NCBI GenBank assembly: GCA_947259235.1
Contig: CAMYLL010000191.1
Span: 1-5,801 of the forward strand
Length of the DNA: 5,801 nucleotides
Direction: 5' to 3'
Source of the DNA: an uncultured Pseudodesulfovibrio sp.
GTDB taxonomy: Bacteria; Desulfobacterota; Desulfovibrionia; Desulfovibrionales; Desulfovibrionaceae
In this document: in pieces, positions 1 to 5,801 of the stretch
How positions within the stretch are numbered: position 1 is the first letter of the stretch
Layout of the letters: the number at the start of each line of letters is the position of its first letter
The notes under the pieces: generated by a model
The model's database searches: none
What the model saw: only the letters and a program-made list of their open reading frames with translations
Told to the model about the DNA's origin: nothing
Made by a program: the position numbers and the translations under genes

Positions 1-789
1 GCCGGTAACGTTGCCCACGGCCGCAAAGAGATATGCCTTGAGATACTTGAACAACACCATGAAGGCGACGGCGGACAAAATGAACATGAGCAGCCTTCCG
101 ATGGTCCCCTTTCCGTCGTTGACCCTTCGACGCAACGCATACATTGCACTAAGCAGGACAACCACGGCCAGGGTGAAGAAGACCTCGTTCAGGGCCAGAA
201 AGCCTATGGAAAAGAGCGTACACGCCCACTGCGCAGCCCGGGGGCTTTTGCGATGGGCCGCCATGCAAAAGAGCAGGAGCAGAACGCCTGAGGCCGCCAT
301 GATGCGCACCTGGGCGGGAGAAAGGAGCGACAGAGTGGTGATCTGGGTGTACTTGACCACCTCAAGGTCCATCCCGCGTAACGTCGCCGCGTCCTCCATG
401 GGATAGATCCGCACCACGCTCTCCTCTCCGGTCGGCGTGAGGATGATCTGACTGCTCCACCCTTCCGGCGACCGGCTTCCGCGATAGGCGAGGCCGCTCC
501 CGGCGGTGATGATCCCTGGCCCGACAGGGTACTCCCTGCCGCCGATTTCAAAGCGTATGGGTGCGTCGCTGACAATCTTCAGCCGGATCTTCGGATACAC
601 GCCATCCGAATGCAGGGTAAGCCCGAGGGGCGCATCGGCCCTGACGACGACGGGCAGGTCCGCAGACGCCTCATGCCTGACCATTTGGGGCTTTGGAGCC
701 ATGAACAGCACCACCCCGAGGGCAACCAGCAGGGCGCAGGTCACCAGCGAGGCATGCTGGCTGGAATTGAGACGCGAAAGAGGGGACAT
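1..789 (-). CDS. Putative MBOAT-family membrane acyltransferase with N-terminal ectodomain (partial, runs off left edge)
   Basis: The frame is open from an ATG at 789 to base 1, giving 263 residues with no stop. A hydrophobic segment at about residues 13-31 looks like a signal anchor. Residues about 40-155 are soluble and rich in beta-type alternation, probably a periplasmic domain. Four hydrophobic segments follow (about 161-178, 186-200, 202-219, 229-258), the last containing FMVLFKYLKAYLF. This spacing, ending in an FKY-type helix, resembles the start of AlgI/DltB-type MBOAT proteins, which transfer acyl groups across the membrane; the catalytic His would lie beyond the window. The 155-residue front extension is not usual for AlgI or DltB. 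The gene follows the carrier-protein stop by 18 nt and has no clear Shine-Dalgarno, which suggests coupled translation. The family call rests on topology, one motif and neighbours; another polytopic envelope protein is possible. That the frame is a real membrane-protein gene is much surer. Confidence 0.62.
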   Translation of the reverse strand, partial: MSPLSRLNSSQHASLVTCALLVALGVVLFMAPKPQMVRHEASADLPVVVRADAPLGLTLHSDGVYPKIRLKIVSDAPIRFEIGGREYPVGPGIITAGSGLAYRGSRSPEGWSSQIILTPTGEESVVRIYPMEDAATLRGMDLEVVKYTQITTLSLLSPAQVRIMAASGVLLLLFCMAAHRKSPRAAQWACTLFSIGFLALNEVFFTLAVVVLLSAMYALRRRVNDGKGTIGRLLMFILSAVAFMVLFKYLKAYLFAAVGNVTG

Positions 790-807
790 TGCCGGATTGA
801 CAGCGCT

Positions 808-1041
808 CTAGCTGTACTTTTCCACAATCACCGCCATGGAGCGGACCGTGTCAAACATTTCCAGGGACACCTCGAATACGGGAATCCTGGTCCCGAACTC
901 CTGTTCCAGGAGGATCATCAGCCTGAGGACGTCCATGGAATCAAGCACCTTTGCGGAAAAAATCGGCGCATCAAGCTCCATGTTCACCAATCCGAACTCG
1001 TCGGACAACAGTTGCGTGATCCGCTCTTCCCTTGTCGTCAT
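808..1041 (-). CDS. Acyl carrier protein, DltC-like
   Basis: This 77-residue protein has the length and four-helix pattern of an acyl or peptidyl carrier protein. The motif VLDSMDVLRL places the 4'-phosphopantetheine attachment Ser at residue 35. The following ILLEQEFGTRIPVFEVSLEM resembles the DltC/PCP pattern (helix II, then IP, then an F..V...F turn) somewhat more than fatty-acid AcpP. It should act in the cytoplasm, carrying an activated acyl or aminoacyl group as a thioester for the adjacent membrane acyltransferase. The ATG at 1041 is chosen over the upstream in-frame start at 1083 because GGAG lies 7 nt before it and the ACP fold starts there; the upstream 14 residues would lie inside the SGNH gene. 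Its ATG overlaps the SGNH stop (ATGA). An activating ligase is not in view, so the cargo is unknown. Confidence 0.9.
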   Translation of the reverse strand: MTTREERITQLLSDEFGLVNMELDAPIFSAKVLDSMDVLRLMILLEQEFGTRIPVFEVSLEMFDTVRSMAVIVEKYS

Positions 1042-2162
1042 TGTGTCTCTCCGTGGCTGGTTGGCTGCCCTCCGCGAGGGCACGCGTCAAAAACTGTTTT
1101 CAATGCATCAAAAAAAGACGGCAGAAAGACATCACGCCCGCTTGAGAGCAGATGTACCGAGTCATAGAAATCCGTGGCTTCATATTTATCCGGCTCATTA
1201 AAGGAGACATACGGCACACCGCTCGACTTCACTCTCTGGTGAAAGGCCGTGTCGAACCGGGCCGACTCCGCCTGGCCGCCGGACTCCTGCAGACGGGTCA
1301 GCCACTGCTTCACCGCCGGGTCGTCGTGTTCCCGGGGCGACCACCCGGGCATGCCCGAGGGAAAACCGGCGTTGTGCGGCATTTCAAAAAGGACCAGGCA
1401 TCCGCCCCTATCCGCGACATAATCGCGGATGACGCCCAGGACGTCGAGGTCCGAGACCGGCTCGCCCTTGGCCCTCTCCTCGCTCAGGCCCGGCTCCGTA
1501 CCCTGCGGGGCGGGACGCGGCAGCATTCGGGCGACGTGCAGACTCGGGGCATTCTTGTATCTTGTCTCTGTCAGGAGCTTGTCATAGGGCCTGAATGCAC
1601 GCGTGGCCAGGACGATCAGCTCCCGGCAAATCCGGGCGGTCCGTTCCGTATCCCTGATGTCGAACCCGCGGTCCCGCATGGCGCGCAAGGCTGCGGACGG
1701 ATCGAGGAACAGGCGGGAAGCCCCCATCAGGGGCGCCTTGTCGCGCAACCGCGAGGGACTCGCCTGAATGAACACAACCGTCCGACCATCCACGGGAAGA
1801 TGCGTCAGCAGGATGAAGGAATCAAGCAGCGACTGCCCCGAAAAACCGGCCTCCAGCACCTGCACCCGGCCAAGAGCCGCATCCGCCATTCGCTGAAGTT
1901 CTCCGGCGGGGGGAAACCCCTGAACCACCTGGGAACCGCCGAAAACATAAACCCGCCTGGCAGAACCGGTCTCACCGTCAACATTCAGGACGCGCCACTG
2001 GATGCGGGTGTATGTATTGCCGAAGAAAGCGGCTGGCAGGCTCTTGAGTATCGCCGAAGGAAAGGCAATCAGCACCGCCGCGAACAACGCCGCGAAGACC
2101 AACCCGCCAAACACCGGCCAGGCCCTGATCTTTGTTGCCGATTCATATATTTCTTTCAACAC
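1038..2162 (-). CDS. Membrane-anchored SGNH/GDSL-type protein (DltD/AlgX-like role)
   Basis: The 374-residue protein has a short cytoplasmic N-terminus, one membrane anchor at about residues 17-38, and a long extracytoplasmic domain. SGNH blocks are visible: VYVFGGSQ puts a candidate nucleophile at Ser77 (GGS in place of GDS), GFSGQSL at 106-112 may be block II, and DFYDSVHL gives the DxxH pair Asp334/His337. This Ser plus DxxH layout is that of DltD and AlgJ/AlgX-type proteins, which finish O-acyl transfer onto envelope polymers together with an MBOAT partner. It is the first gene of the cassette and its TGA overlaps the carrier ATG. The start is GTG at 2162; an in-frame TGA lies four codons upstream and TTG at 2159 is the only close alternative, since the first internal ATG is at residue 92. 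No strong Shine-Dalgarno is seen; GGGA lies about 13 nt upstream. The fold call is fairly sure; the exact activity is inferred from context. Confidence 0.8.
   Translation of the reverse strand: MLKEIYESATKIRAWPVFGGLVFAALFAAVLIAFPSAILKSLPAAFFGNTYTRIQWRVLNVDGETGSARRVYVFGGSQVVQGFPPAGELQRMADAALGRVQVLEAGFSGQSLLDSFILLTHLPVDGRTVVFIQASPSRLRDKAPLMGASRLFLDPSAALRAMRDRGFDIRDTERTARICRELIVLATRAFRPYDKLLTETRYKNAPSLHVARMLPRPAPQGTEPGLSEERAKGEPVSDLDVLGVIRDYVADRGGCLVLFEMPHNAGFPSGMPGWSPREHDDPAVKQWLTRLQESGGQAESARFDTAFHQRVKSSGVPYVSFNEPDKYEATDFYDSVHLLSSGRDVFLPSFFDALKTVFDACPRGGQPTSHGETQ
1049..1052 (-). promoter_or_regulatory. Shine-Dalgarno GGAG deciding the carrier-protein start
   Basis: On the minus strand GGAG is followed by a 7-nt spacer and then ATG at 1041. 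The site lies inside the 3' end of the SGNH gene, and the ATG overlaps that gene's TGA, so the two are probably translationally coupled. It favours the 77-residue carrier over a longer 91-residue reading. Confidence 0.75.
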
Positions 2163-2226
2163 GAGGGGCGATCATCCCAGAAGTTTTGATAAAAACAAGC
2201 GTTTCTCAAGATGCCGTGAAAACACA

Positions 2227-3618
2227 CTATTGATTGTCGTCGACGCCGCCAGCATACCCGCCGCCCTCGCCGTACGCATTATAGACCGGCTCCGGCAGAG
2301 CCACCTGCGCCTTGCCTGCGGCAACGATCCGAGCCGCCCGGCAGAATTCGGCCACTCCGGCGGCCCCGGAATCCATGAGCGCGCCTTTGTATTCAAACAG
2401 TTCAATGGGCTTGTGCGCCACGGTGTTGTGCCTGATGTAGGAAACCATCACCTTGAGGGAGTGGATGGGGTTAATGGTCGCGCCGAAGTCATGGTAGCAA
2501 AGTCCGGCAAAAAGCGTGTTGCTCAGTTCGTAGTTGTTGCGCCGGATGGAGCGCATGCGCTCGGTGAAGACCTGATACCGCGTCACGAGGTCGGCTATGT
2601 CCGATGGATTGATCCCGCAGACGATGATCCCGTCCGCGCCTGCCAGCAGTGTGCGGGCGGTTTCAAGGTAGTCGTCCGGGTCTCTGATGATGCATTGCGG
2701 ATGCTCGCACCGTGTGTCCCCGTCCTTGGGACAGGCTTTGCACCCGAGGCAGCGATAGATGTCGTGCTCCACAAGATTGATGGCCGTGAACTCGATACCG
2801 TCGGTCGTTTCCCTGGCTTCGGCAATGAGGCTGTCTATATGCGCCTTGAGTTTCCCGTCCCGGGTATCCATCGCCAACAAGAACACGATGTTGGCCTTGG
2901 GCTTGACTGCAACCTCGAGCCCGGCGGCCACAATGTGGGAGACCTGGGCAACCCGCTCACCCGTCCCGAAGGTGGTGGCCAGTCCCCAGTCATCGTCCGT
3001 GACCATTCCGAGGTCACCGCCCACCGCTGTCCCGCCGTATTGCGAGGTGGGCATGCCGTTGCCTACGCCGAAGGTCCCCTGATGCAGCATCTCGTACATG
3101 CTGAATATGTTGCAGGTCTCCTGACCGCCGTTGCGCTTGGCACCAACAGACACCACGCCAAAGGTCTTATCCCGCACGCGCTCCCGCACCGCGGCGAGCT
3201 GCAGGAACTTGTTGGCAACCGAAGACCGGTCTCCGAAATAGACGGGCGTGGCCAGGACGACCCCCTGGCTTTTCCCCAGGGAATCCAGCAGCTCGCCAAG
3301 GGCTTCCTCATCAATATCGAGAGTATCCAAGTGGGAGATGACGTTGTCATCCCCTTGCAAATCGGACAGGCGACGATCCTTGCGGGGAAAGAGGTGGCAT
3401 AGCGGTATGTAGTCTATCTCCGCCCCGCACATCCGGGCTCCGGCCAGGGCCGCCCCCGCCAGGATTTCGGAATTGCAAAGCGACGTGCTCAGGAGTTGTT
3501 TTCGCACCAACTCCTGATATCTGTTGCTGTCCGTGGCCTCGGAAGCCATTCCGAGAATCAGTTCGCGATTGCTGAACTTCGCCCGAATGCTTCCGCCCAA
3601 GGCTAGTACTTTATTCAT
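2227..3618 (-). CDS. Double flavodoxin-fold NAD(P)H/FMN oxidoreductase with Cys-rich second domain
   Basis: The ATG at 3618 gives 463 residues. TAGG lies 7 nt upstream, and the first beta strand of the fold starts at once (KVLALGGSIR), so the extra 32 residues back to 3714 are not needed. Domain 1 (about 1-235) matches the NADPH-dependent FMN reductase type: GGSIR phosphate loop at 8-12, ATPVYFGDRSSVANKF at 123-138 and GAKRNGGQE at 159-167. Domain 2 (about 240-440) restarts a flavodoxin-like fold with KANIVFLLAMDTRDGK and holds Cys290, 293, 296, 304 and 309 (CX2CX2CX7CX4C). This resembles the compact cysteine motif of iron-sulfur flavoproteins, so an Fe-S cluster is plausible. The tail is Gly-rich. 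It is probably a cytoplasmic flavin-dependent redox enzyme, substrate unknown. It ends 64 nt before the SGNH gene and may share its transcript. The family call is fairly firm; a role in glycan modification is only inferred from position. Confidence 0.82.
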   Translation of the reverse strand: MNKVLALGGSIRAKFSNRELILGMASEATDSNRYQELVRKQLLSTSLCNSEILAGAALAGARMCGAEIDYIPLCHLFPRKDRRLSDLQGDDNVISHLDTLDIDEEALGELLDSLGKSQGVVLATPVYFGDRSSVANKFLQLAAVRERVRDKTFGVVSVGAKRNGGQETCNIFSMYEMLHQGTFGVGNGMPTSQYGGTAVGGDLGMVTDDDWGLATTFGTGERVAQVSHIVAAGLEVAVKPKANIVFLLAMDTRDGKLKAHIDSLIAEARETTDGIEFTAINLVEHDIYRCLGCKACPKDGDTRCEHPQCIIRDPDDYLETARTLLAGADGIIVCGINPSDIADLVTRYQVFTERMRSIRRNNYELSNTLFAGLCYHDFGATINPIHSLKVMVSYIRHNTVAHKPIELFEYKGALMDSGAAGVAEFCRAARIVAAGKAQVALPEPVYNAYGEGGGYAGGVDDNQ

Positions 3619-3723
3619 ATTCAAACCTAAGAGCAATGATTTCACAGCCCGGAAGGTCCCCGGACAGTTCATCGTTCGTTGACTGACCTCCCCGACGCAG
3701 AGAGAAGGAAACACTTCCCCTCC

Positions 3724-3834
3724 ACTGCCCTCACCGGGAGTTCTCCCCTTTCGGGCTCAGGCAGTCTTCGCTTTTCTCAGCCACTTTTGCAAGTTCGTAT
3801 TACCCGACAACCGTAGGACTGTCCCCGAAAGGGA
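3724..3834 (-). promoter_or_regulatory. Self-complementary leader block upstream of the flavoprotein gene
   Basis: Plus-strand CCCTTTCGGG (3746-3755) is a perfect inverted match to CCCGAAAGGG (3824-3833). CAGTC (3762-3766) also matches GACTG (3817-3821), giving a long two-part stem around a 50-nt inner region that can form smaller hairpins. Two competing pairings exist: ACTGCC (3724-3729) with GGCAGT (3760-3765), and GGGA (3736-3739) with TCCC (3744-3747). They use the same central bases, so both folds cannot exist at once. The block lies about 105-215 nt before the flavoprotein ATG, where a 5' leader would be. It could be an attenuator or riboswitch-like RNA, or the remains of a REP or other mobile structured element. 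I recognise no known riboswitch class. There is no clear U-tract terminator. Confidence 0.4.
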
Positions 3835-3899
3835 ACATACTCAGGGGCACGCGGCAACGGGATTACTTGCCCCGGCGATCATGTACACGCCGCCAGCAA

Positions 3900-4018
3900 C
3901 TCAAACAGCCCGGTTGTTTGTACGCCATGGCATTATGTTCGACGCAGGAACCATCACCTTGAGAGGACGGACAATGTCGCGATCTTTATGCTGGCAAAAA
4001 CCGGCGCCAGAGGGGTGT
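3900..4018 (-). pseudogene. Decayed fragment of a second flavoprotein gene
   Basis: This stretch aligns with about 2395-2530 inside the intact flavoprotein gene, corresponding to residues about 366-410. The two share CTCAAGGTGATGGTT exactly (LKVMV) and then run in near-register: coding HNTVAHKP in the intact gene and HNAMAYKQ in the relic, followed by LFE in both. Several differences are synonymous (CAC/CAT, AAC/AAT, AAG/AAA), so the source was a diverged functional relative, not a fresh copy. At least two single-base losses break the frame, one just after LKVMV and one before LFE, and further gaps occur on the upstream side (about 3960-4000). No start, stop or remaining domain can be followed on either side. 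The plus-strand frame at 3881-4090 over it is a shadow. Confidence 0.6.
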
Positions 4019-4188
4019 CCTATACACGGCATGGGCTGGATGGTTCAGCGATGGACATTCAATTGGAATAGAGCGGGAAGGGCTGGTTGAATCAATCTAA
4101 TAGGCTCAACAAGTCGCACGCCATGAATAAAAGAGGGGCTGATAGCGATTATGCAAAATTCCCTGGTCGGGCATAGTCGCAGTAGGCT
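4019..4188. other. Remainder of the gap between methyltransferase and flavoprotein relic
   Basis: No gene, terminator hairpin or recognisable promoter is visible here. It may contain more of the decayed flavoprotein gene: there is a weak resemblance around 4035-4060 to the intact gene near 2594-2613, too weak to annotate. Confidence 0.3.
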
Positions 4189-4977
4189 TTATCCCTTTTT
4201 GAAGACCCACTCTCCGCACGCTGTTCCAAGCAAGCCGACACCCGGTTTCGTGTTGCGGCTCAACATGAGTGAAAAACCACGGTCGGCCATAAATGCTTGC
4301 AGTTCCTCATCGGCAACACTTTGGTAAGGATAGCCCCCGAGCCAGTCACGGATATCCGTGAAAAAGTTCATTCCTCGCCTCGACTCGTATTCAGAGATGT
4401 ATTTGAATGGGTTCTCTGCAGAGAGAAGCCTTCTCATAAAGACCAACGAAATCATCGCGGCGTCAAGAATAGGCCTCAAGGTCTTGTATCTGCTATATAT
4501 TTCCTTTTCCTTCTTCCAAAGCTCACAGAAAGGGGTTTTTACATACAGAGCCAACACAAAGATACTGTCTTTCTTGCAATAAGCCGATGCGTTTTCTATG
4601 GCCTTCCACATGTCGCCGGTGTGATGCAACACGCCATATGAGTAAACCACATCAAACTGTGCTGCTGGCGTCAAAGTTGTAAGTATATCTCCTTGCGTTG
4701 CTTCCCACTGCTTATTGGGAACATATTTTGACAAGAGAGCATTGGTGGATTTGACACTCATAGGGTCATAATCAAAGGCCGTCACTGTCGACGCCCCCAG
4801 ATTGAACGCCGCAAGGCTATGCAAACCAGACCCGGAACCAATATCAATGAAGGTTTTCCCTGTAAGATCACCCGCGAGTTGTTTGAGCTCATTTGTTGCA
4901 CTGTCGATCTTAGTCTGATCGAGTTTGCTCAGAAAATCATACCAGTTGTTACCAAAGTCATATCGGGTGTCTTTCAT
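4189..4977 (-). CDS. Class I SAM-dependent methyltransferase
   Basis: The 262-residue protein has the Rossmann-type methyltransferase core in order: motif I TFIDIGSGSGLHSLAA at 42-57 (SAM glycine loop), acidic end of strand 2 FDYD at 68-71, GDIL at 96-99, and DVVYSYGVLHHTGDMWKAI at 109-127 as motif IV and the post-motif helix. The C-terminal half (about 130-262) is lineage-specific and probably forms the acceptor site. The acceptor is unknown; similar enzymes often sit in polysaccharide gene clusters, and the UbiE/small-molecule type cannot be excluded. It is cytoplasmic, with no signal or membrane segment. The start is ATG at 4977, with no good Shine-Dalgarno before it. Base composition is clearly more AT-rich than the cassette to the left (about 40-47% G+C in sampled lines), pointing to a separate origin. 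The nearest genes on both sides are broken relics, yet this frame is intact. Confidence 0.88.
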   Translation of the reverse strand: MKDTRYDFGNNWYDFLSKLDQTKIDSATNELKQLAGDLTGKTFIDIGSGSGLHSLAAFNLGASTVTAFDYDPMSVKSTNALLSKYVPNKQWEATQGDILTTLTPAAQFDVVYSYGVLHHTGDMWKAIENASAYCKKDSIFVLALYVKTPFCELWKKEKEIYSRYKTLRPILDAAMISLVFMRRLLSAENPFKYISEYESRRGMNFFTDIRDWLGGYPYQSVADEELQAFMADRGFSLMLSRNTKPGVGLLGTACGEWVFKKG

Positions 4978-5259
4978 ACGGAGATTTTTAGATCACTTTT
5001 AATGAAGATTCAAATACAAACCGATGGCCCCGAGATGAGTCGTTGTGACGGCATGTCCATGTCACCTGGACCGGAGCGACGTTCATTTCAAGAGACGTTG
5101 CTCATTAGCGTGCACGGCACAACTTGGCCAAAGGTAAACCCACTTCAGTCTGCTTGAATAGGTCCGGGATAGAGCTGGTGCGTCAACGGGACTATATAAT
5201 CTCCTGCTATCTCAGGGCATGAAAATGCAACATTTCAGGACAGTTGCTTGTCGGAAGGA
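4978..5259. other. Intergenic stretch between the YbhN-like stump and the methyltransferase
   Basis: No convincing gene is seen on either strand. Plus-strand frames here look random or are shadows of the methyltransferase start. A short imperfect inverted repeat (TGAAA at 5220-5224, TTTCA at 5233-5237) follows the stump but lacks a T-tract and is not a clear terminator. The methyltransferase promoter should lie here, but I cannot place it. Confidence 0.4.
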
Positions 5260-5514
5260 TTATATTTCGCGAAAAGTGCGAATACGCTCAATCATGTCCA
5301 AAACCCCGCCCACAGCTGAGATTGCAATCATTTGAGAAAAGAAGAGCAGTCCTACGGCCACGCCTAGCTCCGGCGGTTGCCCATACAAATTAAAGACGTA
5401 GGCGTATGCCCCCTCCCTGACACCAATGCCGGCTTGGCTAATGGGCAAAAGCTGAATGAGCAGAGGGGGTTCATTAAAGACTAGCTCGAGAGACAAGGGA
5501 GGGATTAGGTTCAA
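5260..5514 (-). pseudogene. C-terminal stump of a YbhN/UPF0104 (lysylphosphatidylglycerol synthase TM region-like) membrane protein
   Basis: The last 70 or so residues carry the family hallmark LLPISQAGIGVREGAY, then a Pro-Glu turn (QPPELGVAVGLLFFSQ) and a final membrane helix (AISAVGGVLDM). This is how YbhN/UPF0104-type integral membrane proteins of about 300 residues end. They are often found in lipid or glycan clusters. Here only the last two membrane segments remain. Upstream in the same frame the similarity fades at about 5470-5500, and TGA occurs at 5575-5577. The other frames show no further membrane helices, so about three quarters of the protein is missing. The only near start is TTG at 5514. 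It is probably a dead remnant truncated by recombination; a very short expressed peptide is unlikely but not excluded. Confidence 0.68.
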
Positions 5515-5801
5515 AAATGATGGAATTGAAAACGGTTTGATTGCCAGACGTGAAAATGCTGCTTCCTTAAATTGTCAAAACTGATTTCCAAAAATTTGGA
5601 TACGCTTTCTCTCTATTGATGGATATGAAGCACGGAACCGGATCAGTTCCAGGCATTTTTTCCCAGGCAAGGCGCCCGCAGCTATTTGAAATGCAATGAA
5701 TTCATTGTGTTTTCCAGCGTGGTCCAGCACGAAGCGCTGAAACGGCAGTTTTCGATGCCGAAATCCATGCGAATGATAAGTATGGCTTTTCCCATAACAG
5801 A
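5515..5801. other. Right-edge stretch without a recognised gene
   Basis: A minus-strand frame is open from the window edge (5799) to TGA at 5575-5577, about 74 codons, in the same frame as the YbhN-like stump. Its product is basic and soluble (for example LPFQRFVLDHAGKHNEF) and does not resemble the missing membrane part. It may be the tail of an unrelated gene beyond the edge or chance. No RNA gene or insertion-sequence end is recognised. Confidence 0.3.
5694..5707. repeat. 14-bp perfect palindrome
   Basis: CAATGAATTCATTG reads the same on both strands, with an EcoRI hexamer at its centre. It lies in the AT-richer right edge with no nearby promoter or gene start that I can support, so it could be an operator-like dyad or chance. 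Confidence 0.3.

Noticed and set aside
204..575. Minus-strand open frame of 123 codons
   Set aside because: It is an alternative frame of the membrane-protein gene and is Arg/Ser/Pro rich with no helices, unlike the true frame.
610..1167. Plus-strand open frame of 185 codons
   Set aside because: It is antisense to the carrier and MBOAT genes and is a by-product of their codon bias.
1152..2189. Long plus-strand open frame (345 codons)
   Set aside because: It lies antisense to the SGNH gene, has no recognisable domain, and its composition (Gly, Arg, His, Gln rich) is typical of the reverse of a GC-rich gene.
2163..2226. Terminator between the flavoprotein and SGNH genes
   Set aside because: There is a T-run on the minus strand but no stable stem before it.
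2002..3402. Long plus-strand open frame (466 codons)
   Set aside because: It is antisense to the flavoprotein gene, whose motifs are clear, and shows no family motif of its own.
3619..3714. Longer N-terminus for the flavoprotein (start at 3714)
   Set aside because: The fold begins at the 3618 ATG with a usable TAGG site; the extra 32 residues show no domain.
3881..4090. Small plus-strand gene of 69 codons
   Set aside because: It overlies the decayed flavoprotein fragment, which explains the sequence better on the other strand.
4819..5157. Plus-strand open frame of 112 codons
   Set aside because: It overlaps the methyltransferase N-terminus antisense and shows no motif.
1..5801. CRISPR array, tRNA, rRNA or complete insertion sequence
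   Set aside because: No regularly spaced repeats, cloverleaf, rRNA signature or transposase with terminal repeats could be seen.

Overview
The window looks like a glycan or cell-envelope accessory region of a moderately GC-rich bacterium, probably a diderm proteobacterium. A Desulfovibrio-type lineage is only a guess. All four intact or edge-cut genes left of 5000, and the broken gene near 5400, are read from the minus strand, so the transcription order runs right to left. Sampled lines give up to about 75% G+C around 1260-1320, against about 40-47% around 4440-4560. This suggests at least two origins.

Reading with transcription from the right: 5515-5801 holds no convincing gene. 5260-5514 is the C-terminal stump of a YbhN/UPF0104-type flippase-like membrane protein. 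4189-4977 is an intact class I SAM-dependent methyltransferase of lower GC. The 570-base gap 3619-4188 is not empty. It carries a decayed relic of a second flavoprotein gene (about 3900-4018) and, after it, a strongly self-complementary block (3724-3834) ahead of the next gene. 2227-3618 encodes a 463-residue protein with two flavodoxin-like domains, the second with a Cys-rich cluster.

The left 2.2 kb is a tight three-gene cassette: a membrane-anchored SGNH/GDSL-type protein (1038-2162), a DltC-like acyl carrier protein (808-1041, ATGA overlap with the SGNH gene) and the N-terminal 263 residues of a polytopic membrane protein that fits the MBOAT pattern (789 to beyond base 1). Carrier protein, MBOAT and SGNH protein are the three parts that move an acyl group across the membrane in the Dlt (D-alanylation) system. 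The likely joint job is to load an acyl or aminoacyl group on the carrier, pass it through the MBOAT protein, and place it on an envelope glycan with the SGNH protein. No activating ligase (DltA-like) is visible, so the acyl group is unknown. The flavoprotein and methyltransferase could modify the same glycan, but that is inferred from position alone.

The points most worth a second look are the Dlt-like cassette with an extra ectodomain on its MBOAT protein, the in-frame amber codon between carrier and MBOAT genes, the double-flavodoxin protein with a dead relative just upstream, and the leader with mutually exclusive pairings.
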